A stretch of 64,000 bases of DNA from Gracilimonas sp034520725 (GTDB taxonomy: Bacteria; Bacteroidota; Rhodothermia; Balneolales; Balneolaceae), in assembly GCA_034520725.1 (NCBI GenBank), contig JAXHNH010000003.1, positions 310,001-374,000 on the forward strand. Direction: 5' to 3'. The notes below the pieces were generated by a model. That model worked only from the letters and a program-made list of their open reading frames with translations. It did no database searches and was not told the origin of the DNA. This document shows positions 9,121 to 19,398 of the stretch, piece by piece; position 1 is the stretch's first letter; each line of letters opens with the position of its first letter. A program made the translations under genes and the position numbers.

Positions 9121-12100
9121 ATGGCAAAAAAATTCAAAGAAGTTAAACATTTAAGCTTCCCTAAATCAGAAGTCGAAATTCTGAATTGGTGGAAGGAACA
9201 CAAGATCTTTAACAAAAGTGTAAAGACTCGCGAGGATGGTATACCATTTACCTTTTTTGAAGGTCCCCCCACTGCAAACGGGAAGCCGGGTATACACCAC
9301 GTAATGGCAAGAACTGTCAAGGATATGTTCTGCCGCTACAAAACACTTAAGGGATTTCGTGTTGAGCGGAAAGCCGGTTGGGATACGCACGGCCTGCCTG
9401 TTGAGATCGAGATTGAAAAGGCTTTGGGACTTGAGGGAAGAGCTCAGGTTGAAGAATACGGCATTGATAAATACAACGCAGAGTGCCGCAAAAGTGTACT
9501 CAAGTACAAAGATCTCTGGGATGACCTTACCTCAAGAATGGGATACTGGGTGGATCAGGATGATCCATACGTAACCTTTGAGAATAATTATATCGAATCC
9601 GTTTGGTGGGCTTTTAATAAGCTGTACAAAAAAGGCCTGGTTTATAAAGGATATAAAATACAGTGGTACTCACCTGGAAGCGGAACTGTACTGTCTTCTC
9701 ATGAGGTAAGCCTTGGATATAAAGAAACTCAGGATCCATCAATATATGTGAAGTTTAAGTCGGATGAAGCCGACAATACCTTCTTCCTGGCCTGGACAAC
9801 CACCCCCTGGACCATCGTTTCTAACATGGCTTTAGCTGTAAATCCAAATCTGGATTACGTTAAGGTTGATCATCATGATGAAACCCTCATCATGGCTAAA
9901 GATTGTGTGGATGAGGTGCTAGAAGAAGACTATACCATTCTGGAAGAGTTCGAAAGGAACCGCGTTGATAGGCAAGACCTACCAGCCAGTTTTTGATTTT
10001 GCTTTCGAAGAATTTGAAAAACATGAAGCCTGGAGGGTGATACCTGCCGATTACGTTAATACTGAAGACGGTACAGGCGTGGTTCATACAGCTCCCGCAT
10101 TTGGTGCAGATGACTATGATTCTTGCCAAAAAGCAGAAATTCCGATGTTTAACCCAATTGACAGGGAAGGAAAGTTCACTGCGCAGGCACCCGATTTTGA
10201 AGGGCAATGGTTTAAAGAAGCGGATAAGGATATCGCCCGTTCTATCAAAGACAAAGGGATGATGTACAAGCACGAAACCATGGTTCACAACTACCCGTTT
10301 GACTGGAGAAAGGGAACACCGCTGATGTCCTATCCGGTAGAATCCTGGTTCATTGAAACCACTAAGGTTAAAGACCGAATGGTTGAGTTGAATAAAAAGA
10401 TCAATTGGAAACCGGAAAGTACGGGTACCGGACGTTTTGGAACCTGGCTTGAAAACAACGTTGATTGGGCCGTTTCACGCCAAAGATATTGGGGAACACC
10501 GCTTCCGATCTGGGTAAGCGACAAAGACCCTGAGTATGTTGAGTGTATCGGAAGTATTGCCAAATTGAAGGAAAAAGCCGGATTGGATGAGGATGCTGAG
10601 ATCGATCTTCACCGTCCTTATATAGATGATATCACCTGGGAAGCTCCGGATGGCGGCACCATGCGTAGAATTCCGGATCTGCTGGATGTCTGGTTTGATT
10701 CCGGCGCCATGCCGTTTGCACAATGGCACTACCCGTTTGATAATGATCACGATTTTCAGGTAAACTATCCTGCTGACTTTATTGCTGAGGGCGTTGATCA
10801 AACCCGTGGATGGTTTTACACGCTGCACGCATTGGGAACCATGTTGTTCAATGAGGAGGCATACAAAAATGTAGTCTCCAACGGATTGGTTCTGGATGAG
10901 AACGGCGAAAAAATGAGTAAGTCCAAAGGTAATTCCGTTGATCCATTTGAGGTCATACAGGAATTTGGTGCTGATACCGTTCGCTGGTATATGATGAGTA
11001 ATTCCTCTCCATGGGAAAATCTTAAGTTCAGTTATGATGGACTAAAAGAAGTTCAGCGAAAATTCTTCAACACCATCGTGAACACGTACTCATTCTTCGC
11101 GATGTATGCCAACATTGACGGATTTACTTTTTCAGGCACAGCCATTCCAAATGCTGACCGACCTGAAATTGATAAGTGGATCATTTCCCGACTTAACACA
11201 ACCGTTAAGCTTGTAGAAGAACATCTTGAAGATTACGAACCCACCAAAGCAGCTCGGGAACTCGAGAATTTTGTTGAGGAACTAAGTAACTGGTACGTTC
11301 GCAGAAATCGGCGCCGTTTCTGGAAGGAAGGCAGTACGTTAGATAAAACTGCCGCCTATCAAACCTTATATGAATGTTTGCTGAACCTCAGTAAGCTGGT
11401 CAGTCCGATAGCCCCGTTTATGGGTGAGTGGCTTTATCAGAAGCTGAATGAAGTGACCGGACATGACGAGGAATCGGTTCACCTGTCGTTCTTCCCAACA
11501 GTGGAAGAAACAGCCATCAATAAGGGCCTTGAGCATAAAATGGAGATGGCCAGATTGATTTCATATATTGTGCTACGAGTACGGAATCAGATCGAGATGA
11601 ACGTACGCCAGCCTTTGGGCCGCATTATTCTGCCGATCAAAGATGAAAGTGAGCGACAGGCTATTGAATCGGTTCGGGATATTATACTGGAAGAGGTGAA
11701 TGTTAAAGACATTCAGTTTGTAGACGATGATTCCGGAATTGTACGAAAAATCAGCTAAGCCAAATTATCCGGTATTGGGTAAGCGCTTAGGACCTAAGAT
11801 GAAGGCTGTTGCAGCTAAGGTAAATCAGTTATCTACAGAAGAGATCACTGAGTTTGAAAAAAATGGCTGGATCGATCTTGATATTGACGATGAGACCATT
11901 CGCATTGATTCAGAGGGACTCGAGATCGTGCGAACAGGACTTGAAGGCTGGACGGTTGAGACTGAAAAAGGACTCAGCGTGGCTGTTGATACAGCATTGA
12001 GTGAAGAACTTATTCAGGAAGGTATAGCCCGGGAGTTTGTAAATCGTATTCAAAACATGCGTAAAGAAGCGAACTTCGAGGTAACCGACCGTATAGCTAT

Positions 12101-12281
12101 TGGATTTACGGGATCTGATACGATTAAGGAAGCTGTTGTTTCCATGAGTGATTATATTAAGAAGGAAACTTTGGCTGAAGAAATTCAAATTAAAGAACTG
12201 GACGTTTCAGATTTTACGAAAACCTGGGAAATTGGAGAGGAAGAGTGCACCATCTCCATCCGAAGAAATATTAATTCATAA
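9121..12281 (+). CDS. ileS: Isoleucyl-tRNA synthetase (two frameshifts)
   Basis: Class I synthetase that charges tRNA-Ile, about 1050 residues, of the long (eukaryote-like) type common in Bacteroidota. The ATP-binding motif reads GIHH (after PPTANGKP) and the second signature is GEKMSKSKGNS; the CP1 editing domain has TTPWT. Three overlapping frames cover it. One extra G near 9952 (…ILEEF-KGTALIGKTY…) and one extra A in the A-run near 11745 (…IVRK-SAKPNYPVLGK…) restore one reading frame. An essential gene cannot really be broken twice, so these are sequence errors. It heads the operon ileS-dksA-like-lspA. Confidence 0.95.
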
Positions 12282-12292
12282 TCTAAGCAGCT

Positions 12293-12694
12293 ATGGCTAC
12301 AAACGAATCAAAGAACGACGAAAGAGTATCACCATACAGCGATGAAGAGCTGGAATATTTTCGCGAGATCATCATCAAGAAGATGGAGGATGCAGAAGAA
12401 GAAGTAAATGCTTTGCAACGTACGCTGCGTGAAAGTATGGAAAATGCTTCGGATGAATCGGCCTATTCTTATCACATGGCTGATGCCGGTACGGATGCGC
12501 AGGAGCGAGAAAAGACCTATATGCTTTTCAACCGAACCAAGAAATTCATCCAATATCTGGATGATGCCCTGAAAAGAATTGATAACAAGACTTACGGTGT
12601 GTGTAAAGTAACCGGCAAGAAGATCTCTAAAGGACGACTTGAAGCGGTTCCTCATACTCAGTTGAGTATCGATGCTAAATTAAAACGCAGATAA
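12293..12694 (+). CDS. TraR/DksA-family protein lacking zinc-finger cysteines
   Basis: 133-residue protein with a long charged coiled coil (residues about 17-100) and a C-terminal segment YGVCKVTGKKISKGRLEAVPHTQLSI that aligns with the DksA C4 finger end, including the GRLEAVP motif. Only one cysteine remains, so zinc binding in the usual way is impossible. DksA proteins enter the RNA polymerase secondary channel with ppGpp. Non-cysteine variants are known in the family. It follows ileS by 11 bases and precedes lspA, an arrangement common in Bacteroidota. Confidence 0.85.
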   Translation: MATNESKNDERVSPYSDEELEYFREIIIKKMEDAEEEVNALQRTLRESMENASDESAYSYHMADAGTDAQEREKTYMLFNRTKKFIQYLDDALKRIDNKTYGVCKVTGKKISKGRLEAVPHTQLSIDAKLKRR

Positions 12695-12704
12695 GCGAAC
12701 CGGT

Positions 12705-13298
12705 TTGAACCGACAAAAATTAACCGCCCTTATTGTACCGGCTATTGTTGTGCTGGGGATAGATCAGTTTACGAAATGGCTGATCCGAACCACACCGGAA
12801 CTTCAGAATAAAGTGCTGATCGATGGCTGGTTACAGTTTTATTTTACAAAGAATCCCGGTATGGCTCTGGGTATCGACTTTCTGTCGACACCGGTAGTCA
12901 GCATTGTGGCAATTCTTGCCGTAACAGGAATCCTTATCTACATCCTGAAAAATATTGAACAGGCCGGTATAGGTTATCTGGTCTGTATGGGACTGATCAT
13001 TGGCGGGGCTTTTGGTAATATCGCCGATCGTTTGTTTATGGCACTCATCATGGATTACGGCGGGGTGCTTGATGGACATGTAGTTGATTTCATCTACTTT
13101 TCTCTTCAGATCGGAGACTGGACGGTCTTTCCTTACATCTTTAATGTAGCCGACATAGCTATTTCTGTTTCCATTATCTTGCTGATCCTTTTCAACAAGC
13201 GTTTTCTTATTAATAACGATGGAAAAATGGCTGTAAATGAACCTGATGCCGAAATAGAAGGTGGTCAGATAAGTCAGGAATTTTCCGGAGATAAGTGA
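12705..13298 (+). CDS. lspA: Lipoprotein signal peptidase
   Basis: Signal peptidase II, an inner-membrane aspartyl protease that cleaves prolipoproteins before the lipidated Cys. Four membrane segments; catalytic Asp in GNIADR and in FNVADIAIS; NPGMALG is the conserved loop. The start is TTG at 12705 (MNRQKL…): there is no in-frame ATG before the first membrane helix. It sits 10 bases after the dksA-like gene. The many lipoproteins in this window are its substrates. Confidence 0.93.
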   Translation: MNRQKLTALIVPAIVVLGIDQFTKWLIRTTPELQNKVLIDGWLQFYFTKNPGMALGIDFLSTPVVSIVAILAVTGILIYILKNIEQAGIGYLVCMGLIIGGAFGNIADRLFMALIMDYGGVLDGHVVDFIYFSLQIGDWTVFPYIFNVADIAISVSIILLILFNKRFLINNDGKMAVNEPDAEIEGGQISQEFSGDK

Positions 13299-13363
13299 AT
13301 AACAGATTGATAAGGCAGCCTATTCTTTCTACCTATCTATAGATCTCTACCAGCTACTTATAT

Positions 13364-14548
13364 TTACTCTTCGGTGTGCGTTTGGTGAGACGAGGACGAG
13401 AAGTCAAAATTGGGACTGATCGGTACCTGATCCACAATCTCCAGTCCAAAGCTTTTAATACCAATTCTCTTAACCGGATTATTGCTCATTAAGCGCAGTT
13501 TACGAATTCCCAGCGAGCGAAGGATTTGAGCTCCCACACCATAATCTCTTGCATCACCTCTTGGTGAGATGTCCTCTTCGTTACTTTCCAGCTTCCCTTT
13601 TTGAAGAGCTTTCAGGGTTTTAAGTTGATTTACAAGCACTGAGCCGCGTTGGTTTCGGTTCATATAAAGAACTACACCTTTACCCTCACGTTCAACTTGT
13701 AGCATAGCCTGATGAAGCTGCTCACTGGTGTCTTTATTTCGGGCACCAAAAATATCGCCGATCAGATCGGACGAGTGAACACGCGTCAAAACCGGTTCCT
13801 CTTTGTTCCAGGTACCTTTGGTTAAGGCAAGGTGGATATCCCCAGTCAGTTTTTCCTTGAAAGCACGAAGACTGAAGTCACCGTACATGGTAGGAAGATT
13901 TACATCCATCACTTCATGAACCAGAGTCTCATTTTCATTTCGGTAAGCAATGAGATCCTTTATAGTGATGATCTTCATCTCAAACTCTTTGGCCATTTTA
14001 ATGAGTTCAGGAACCCGAGCCATCTCTCCATCTTCCTTCATGATCTCACAAATGATCCCTACAGGCTTCAATCCGGCAAGTCGGGCTAAGTCGATAGCAG
14101 CTTCGGTGTGCCCGGCACGACGGAGTACACCGCCTTCCACAGCAAGCAGAGGGAAAACGTGTCCGGGACGTCTGAAATCAACCGGTTTGGAATCATCGCT
14201 TGCCAGTTCACGAATGGTATTCGCTCTGTCAGCCGCAGATATTCCGGTGGTAGTAAGTCGCTTATGATCGATGGAAATAGTGAAATTAGCTTCGTCAGGA
14301 TCCGCTCCTTCCTGAACCATGTGCTTTAGCTTCAGCTTATCCGCTTTTTCCTTGGTGATAGGAGCACAGACCAAACCGCGGCCGTGAGTTATCATTAAAT
14401 TAATGGCATCGTTGGTCACCATTTCGGCGGACATAAGAAAATCGCCCTCATTCTCACGGTCCTCATCATCCACAACAATGACTATCTTGCCATTTTTAAT
14501 GTCTTCAATAGCTTCCGGGATGGTGTTGAACGTAAACTCCTGACTCAT
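13364..14548 (-). CDS. ribB: RibBA-type protein: DHBP synthase with degenerate GTP cyclohydrolase II half
   Basis: The N-terminal half (1-205) is 3,4-dihydroxy-2-butanone-4-phosphate synthase of riboflavin synthesis, with DDEDRENEGDF (27-37), DHKRLTTTGISAADRA and RRAGHTEAAIDLA intact. The C-terminal half has the GTP cyclohydrolase II fold (RVHSSDLIGDIFG, NRNQRG, DYGVGAQIL, LMSNNP), but all three zinc cysteines are gone: D261, K272 and T274 occupy the positions of the usual ECL and RCDCG cysteines. So the second activity is probably lost, as in the RibBX variants described in Proteobacteria. A separate ribA would be needed elsewhere. Confidence 0.9.
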   Translation of the reverse strand: MSQEFTFNTIPEAIEDIKNGKIVIVVDDEDRENEGDFLMSAEMVTNDAINLMITHGRGLVCAPITKEKADKLKLKHMVQEGADPDEANFTISIDHKRLTTTGISAADRANTIRELASDDSKPVDFRRPGHVFPLLAVEGGVLRRAGHTEAAIDLARLAGLKPVGIICEIMKEDGEMARVPELIKMAKEFEMKIITIKDLIAYRNENETLVHEVMDVNLPTMYGDFSLRAFKEKLTGDIHLALTKGTWNKEEPVLTRVHSSDLIGDIFGARNKDTSEQLHQAMLQVEREGKGVVLYMNRNQRGSVLVNQLKTLKALQKGKLESNEEDISPRGDARDYGVGAQILRSLGIRKLRLMSNNPVKRIGIKSFGLEIVDQVPISPNFDFSSSSHQTHTEE

Positions 14549-14619
14549 AGCGAATGGATATAAAACTTGATGAGGACGAATTGTTATAGGTCGAAAACTC
14601 CTTTAAAAGAGCTATTCGA

Positions 14620-14937
14620 TCACTTATCCTTTTTGTTAGGATTTACATCGGTGATAGCAGATTTAAGCATACGGATCTTGGTTCCGCTGTCAACATCAAC
14701 CAAGACTTCATTCTCTTCGATCTTGTCGAGAATACCGATGATACCGGATGAAGTAACGATCTTATCACCCTTTTTCATTTCCTCAACCATCTTTTGAATC
14801 TCTTTTTGGCGCTTACTTTGCGGCCGGATGATAAAGAAATAGAAGACCAGAAATATGGCACCCAGGAATACCAGGTTAAGGATACCGGCACTTTCATCAC
14901 CGGGTTGACCCATCAAAAATAAAGGTAGAAACTGCAT
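14620..14937 (-). CDS. yajC: Preprotein translocase accessory subunit YajC
   Basis: Small inner-membrane protein associated with SecDF. One membrane helix (residues about 19-39, LVFLGAIFLVFYFFIIRPQ) followed by the typical SKRQKEIQKMVEEMKKGDKIVTSSGIIG cytoplasmic domain. 105 residues. Same strand as ribBA with a 71-bp gap; probably its own transcript from the 130-bp gap behind it (14938-15068), where I see no other feature. Confidence 0.93.
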   Translation of the reverse strand: MQFLPLFLMGQPGDESAGILNLVFLGAIFLVFYFFIIRPQSKRQKEIQKMVEEMKKGDKIVTSSGIIGILDKIEENEVLVDVDSGTKIRMLKSAITDVNPNKKDK

Positions 14938-15068
14938 AAAATGAATTTATTGTAAGATTTAATTTTCCGGTGTGAAGATACGATATTCTGAGGATAATGA
15001 CGATTATTAAACGTCAGTCTATTCTGAAGCTTTAATTCCAGTGGGTATGCAGGCCAAAATTAAGTCAA

Positions 15069-15981
15069 TTAATCAAACAGCGATTTCAGGAATTTCTGAT
15101 GGCGTTCCTTATTCTTAAGGATGAGTAGTGGTATTCCAAAGGAATAATAGGTCATTTTATCTGTGAAGTCATCCCGTAATATGCTGGTGATCTTTTTGGT
15201 TGATTTGGCACCTACAATAATTAAGTCGGCCTGATTTCGAACGGCTTCATCATAAACCTCATCACCAAGGCGACCTTCTTTATGCAGGGTTAGCGTGAAG
15301 TCAACCTCATTGGGAATATTATTATCGTTTTTAAATTCAGATTTTTGCTCCTCAATGTGGTCTCTTATTTTCTTCTTTTCCTCATCCGAGGGCATATAAG
15401 GAAAGAAATGAGAAGGGTATTTAAAGATATGCTGAGCGCGGACTTTTCCGCTACTTTTTTGAATCATATTTTGGGCAAATGATACGGCATTTGCGGACTG
15501 TTCTGAAAAATCAACCGGTGCCAATATTGTATTCATGGCGTAGCGACTGTTTTCAGGAACAAACAGAATTGAAGCCGGAACATACTTAACAATTCGGCGT
15601 GCGATCACTCCTTCACCTATATAGCCGGTTTTCTTACCCATCATTAGCAGGTCAGGATCCATGGTTTTCATCATATCTATGATCTGATCAGTGGGGCGAC
15701 CTTTTTTAAGGATCAACCGTGTTTCAACGGATTCATCGTCAAATTCCTTGTCGATCTTTTTGTTGAGTTCTCCTCTTATCACATCTTCAAAATCATCCGT
15801 GTTTTTCAGAGCTGGAAACAGTTCAACCATTTCTTCGGCAACCGATCCGGATTCTATAACGTGAAAGAAATGATATGGTTTTTGGCTTTATAACTGAAGT
15901 CAGGAAACGGGCGTATCCAATAAGGATATCATCCATCTTTGAAAGATCTAAACAAATGAACCAGTGGTCTAAATTCTTCAT
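15069..15981 (-). CDS. Tandem universal stress protein (one frameshift)
   Basis: Two UspA domains in a row. The first domain starts MKNLDHWFICLDLSKMDDILI at 15981, the second at NTILAPVDFSEQSANAVSFA; it ends with LIIVGAKSTKK and the ATP-type glycine loop of the second domain is partly recognisable. The N-terminal 40 residues lie in another frame; deleting one T near 15866 joins …PKTISFFHVIESGSVAEEMVELFP…. It overlaps or abuts the BCCT gene in front (stop 15992), so it is probably co-transcribed with osmolyte uptake, which fits a salt-stress role. Confidence 0.88.
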
Positions 15982-15991
15982 AACAATCTCC

Positions 15992-17614
15992 TTATTGATC
16001 TTTGTCTTTTTGTTGATTCTTGATGGCATCTTCAACCAGCCTTTTATAGGAATCTCGATCTTTATCCTTAACGCGTTGCTGATTTTCTTTGTATTCCCGT
16101 TTTAATCCCTGATGTAAACTATAACACATCACAAGTAAGATCAGGGCAAATGGCAGTCCTGTACTGATTGAAGCCGTTTGTAATGCAGTTAATCCGCCGC
16201 CTATTAATAATATTGCTGCAACAAGCCCCTCTGTTTGAGCCCAGAAAATTCGTTGCCCGACCGGGGCGTCCAGTTTACCGCCACTAGTCAGCCCATCAAT
16301 GACCAATGAACCGGAATCTGATGAAGTGACGAAGAAACTCAGTATCAGTACAATGGCAATGATGGAAGTGACAATTTCGAGAGGAAATTGCTCAAGAAAG
16401 ACAAATAAAGCAGTTGCTACGTTTTCGTTTACCGCGTCACCAATTGTGCCGATCCCCGACATTTCGAGATTGATTGCAGATCCACCGAAAGCTGACATCC
16501 ATAGAAAAGTAATGATACTTGGTACGATCAAAACGCCAAGGACAAATTCTTTAACGGTTCGTCCTTTTGATATTCTCGCGATAAACATGCCTACATAAGG
16601 TGACCATGAAATCCACCAGGCCCAGTAAAAGATCGTCCATGATGACTGCCAGTTGGTGCCGGAGTAGGATTCCGTCCAGAAACTAAAAGTAGCTACTGAA
16701 CTGATGTATCCTCCAAAGTTTTGAATGAATGAATCAAAAATGTAGATGGTCGGTCCGACAAAGATTACAAATACGAGAAAAAGAGCTGCAATGCGAACGT
16801 TCAATTCACTTAAAACACGAACTCCTTTGTCGATCCCTAATACTACAGAAACAGTCGCAACACCTGTAATAACTACAATGATGCCTACCTGTACGAAGAT
16901 GTTATCAGGAAAGCCAAAAACGTGTTCGAGTCCGGCACTAACCTGCAAGACACCTAAACCCAGCGAAGTGGCCAGTCCAAATAAAGTTGCCAATACAGCA
17001 AGTGTATCAATGACATCGCCCATCCATCCCTTGATCCGGTCACCGATCAACGGATAAAAAACCGAACGAAATGACAAAGGAAGTCCCCTGTTGAAGGCAA
17101 AGAAACCAAGAGAGAGTCCTACAACCGCGTAAATGGCCCAGGCATGAAATCCCCAGTGAAGATAGGTCAGATTCATAGCTTGCTGAGCAGCTTCAGGTGT
17201 TCCACCCTCAGCCATTGGTGGTGACAGATAGTGAAAGATCGGTTCAGCAACCGACCAGAACATAATACCAATTCCCATTCCGGCACTGAAAAGCATAGCA
17301 AACCATGCCATAGTGCTGAAGTCAGTATCAGCATCATCTCCGCCAAGTTTTATGTTTCCAAACCGACTAAAGGCTATAAATAATGAGAACACAATAAATA
17401 CGTTCACAACGATCACAAAGAACCAGCCGGCATTATCCGTGATCGCAGTTTGTACTCCATTGAAAAACTCTTCTGCCTGATCGCCAAGAAAAAGCGTAGA
17501 AGCGATCATGGCTGTTATTAAAACTATTGCGACGAAAACCGGTTTATGAATATCAAAGTATTTTTTAATGCCTTTGCGTTCGCCTTTAGGTTTTTCGTCT
17601 CCTCGAATGGCCAT
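15992..17614 (-). CDS. BCCT-family betaine/choline/carnitine transporter
   Basis: 540 residues and twelve predicted membrane helices. GMGIGIMFWSVAEPIFHYLSPP and the signature WTIFYWAWWISWSPYVGMFIARISKGRTVKEF hold the tryptophan box of the substrate site. These carriers bring in glycine betaine or similar compatible solutes with Na+ or H+. Long charged cytoplasmic tails at both ends (residues 1-20 and 510-540) could be osmosensing, as in BetP; that is inference. The gene for a universal stress protein follows directly. Confidence 0.93.
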   Translation of the reverse strand: MAIRGDEKPKGERKGIKKYFDIHKPVFVAIVLITAMIASTLFLGDQAEEFFNGVQTAITDNAGWFFVIVVNVFIVFSLFIAFSRFGNIKLGGDDADTDFSTMAWFAMLFSAGMGIGIMFWSVAEPIFHYLSPPMAEGGTPEAAQQAMNLTYLHWGFHAWAIYAVVGLSLGFFAFNRGLPLSFRSVFYPLIGDRIKGWMGDVIDTLAVLATLFGLATSLGLGVLQVSAGLEHVFGFPDNIFVQVGIIVVITGVATVSVVLGIDKGVRVLSELNVRIAALFLVFVIFVGPTIYIFDSFIQNFGGYISSVATFSFWTESYSGTNWQSSWTIFYWAWWISWSPYVGMFIARISKGRTVKEFVLGVLIVPSIITFLWMSAFGGSAINLEMSGIGTIGDAVNENVATALFVFLEQFPLEIVTSIIAIVLILSFFVTSSDSGSLVIDGLTSGGKLDAPVGQRIFWAQTEGLVAAILLIGGGLTALQTASISTGLPFALILLVMCYSLHQGLKREYKENQQRVKDKDRDSYKRLVEDAIKNQQKDKDQ

Positions 17615-17634
17615 TATTGAGTTTTAAATGTTAA

Positions 17635-17945
17635 AAAATTGGCTTAAGGAATATATGACACTACCCATCGAAAATAGTAAAAAGCCTTTCTCAGTAGTGC
17701 TCAATGATTTCTTATAATTACATTTATAATTACAAGAAATAGTTAAATACAATTCAACTTGAGTTTATGGGTTGTTAAATGCCCAAAATTAAGGCCTGAA
17801 GGCTACATAAATTAAGAGCCACTATCAAATTGGTATAGAATTGATTCAAACTGAGTTGAAACTCAGTTTGATATACAATAAAAAAGGCTTCAAAAGAATG
17901 AACTTCGAAGCCTTTTTATAGAAAATTAGAGTCTGTCTTAAGACG
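17635..17945. other. Intergenic region with a 24-bp palindrome
   Basis: About 310 bp without a gene between the BCCT gene and the LVIVD-like gene. It holds the terminator listed separately and, at 17847-17870, a palindrome with two 11-base perfect arms (CAAACTGAGTT-GA-AACTCAGTTTG). The palindrome is 233 bases before the BCCT start and could be an operator for it or a second terminator; it lacks a T-run. Confidence 0.6.
17881..17917 (-). terminator. Terminator of the LVIVD-like gene
   Basis: Stem AAAAAGGCTTC (17881-17891) with GAAGCCTTTTT (17907-17917), with A/T tracts on both sides, so it can work in both directions. It lies 29 bases after the stop of the LVIVD-like lipoprotein gene. Confidence 0.8.
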
Positions 17946-19158
17946 TTACTTATTATCTTTTCTCAAAATGTTGAGTCCATCGGTTCCATTAGCAAGTATG
18001 ATGAATTTACCATCAGTTTTTACAAAGTTGGCTGAACCGCTACCGCTTTTCCAGCCGTAAACTTCTTCAGGATCCTTATTTCCACTTCGGGCAATCGTTG
18101 TAATGAATAACCCATCGGTGCCATTTGCTATATAAACGTATTGTCCGTCAACAGTTACACCATTGGATGCATCATCGCCTTGCGGATTGAATTCATAAAC
18201 AGGATCTGTTCCGGTATTGAATTTATACCCTTTAACTCCCTGGTCTCCCAAAGCAGCATATGTAATTGCTGCTGTATGTTCTAGTCATACATTTTTGCCA
18301 TCAACAGGAGAAACTGTAAATGGTGTTTGATAATTAACGGTTGTCCCTTTTTTGAAATCCATAATGGTGAAGTTGGCCTTATGGTCACTTGTCAGGTTTA
18401 GTCCTATGATGTCATCCTGCCGGCGATCAATGCTTTTCGAAAAGTTATTGTCTACCCGGTCTGTGATCTCAAAATTTCTTTTACTAAGTTCATAATAGCC
18501 ACCCCCTGTTGCACCCGCTGCTACGTATAATGACTGGCCGGGAAAGTCCACAATGTCATTACCTGAAAAACTTGGGAGTGGAATTTCTTTGTAGTTATTG
18601 TCTTCAAATTCTCCTTTGTCAATTCCAAGTTCTCCTATGATAGCTCCGTTATGATCTGCGGTACTGTAACCGGAGCTTGAGACATCCCGGCCTCCCGTTA
18701 TCCAAAGAAGCTTGTTGTTTTCTTCAACGTCAAGGCCGTTTATATCGGTGTCATCAAAGGTGATGGAAGAAACGAGACTTGGATTTTCCTCATCACGAAT
18801 GTCAATAATATCAACGAGCTCCACCATACTCACTACCGTTTAGATGGTAGGAGATATAAACCTTATTGGCCCTGAGTTCAATACTGGTTGCGCTAAGTGT
18901 GCTTCCATTCACAACCGGTGAAGCTACATTGGCGACAAGACTAAACGAGTCACCGCCGGCATTCAATTCTGTGATTTTAGACCTTGTAGAGTCAAGGATA
19001 ATTGGTTGATTGATGATCTGAATTCTTTCACTAAGTGACTCAAGATCGTTGTTAATCTCGACCTTATAGTTGTTGTTATCACTGTTAGACAGGATATCAC
19101 AGGCACCGAATGTGGTTGCCACTAAAAAAATTACAAGCACATGTTTTACATTTCCCAT
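17946..19158 (-). CDS. LVIVD-like beta-propeller lipoprotein (one frameshift, one in-frame TGA)
   Basis: Secreted lipoprotein (signal VLVIFLVATTFGAC-D) with propeller-like repeats ANKVYISYHLNG, VELVDIIDIRDEENPSLVSSI, QYVYIANGTDGLFI and FIILANGTDGLNIL, typical of LVIVD-repeat proteins of unknown role. The first break (near 18818) is an extra base. The second is different: at 18285-18287 the frame does not shift, but a TGA stands where the flanking protein continues (…VDGKNV-stop-LEHTAAITYAALGDQG…). A TGG tryptophan would fit. Either a base error, a nonsense mutation or, much less likely, readthrough. Confidence 0.78.
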
Positions 19159-19398
19159 ATCAATTAAACCCCTTAAAGCTGAAAACTATAGTTTTATTCT
19201 AAGTTGAATTTAACGAGAAGCGCGGTAATATGTTTATAGAATTTTTTAAGGAGCATCAATCCGAAAGCTAACTGGCATCAGACTTTCGTAAAATTGAATA
19301 CTGCTATTTCGAAATGATAAATTAATTAATATAATAGGTGTATATTTTATTAAGATGCTTTGGAATATTAATTGGCAATTTAAAACAGGGGTTTATAA

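Noticed and set aside
9940..11760. Programmed frameshifting in ileS
   Set aside because: No slippery heptamer with a downstream pseudoknot is seen; the extra bases are at different places and the same type of break is found in most other genes.
17847..17870. Second terminator for the LVIVD-like gene
   Set aside because: Perfect palindrome, but no T-run on either side; recorded as palindrome of unknown role instead.
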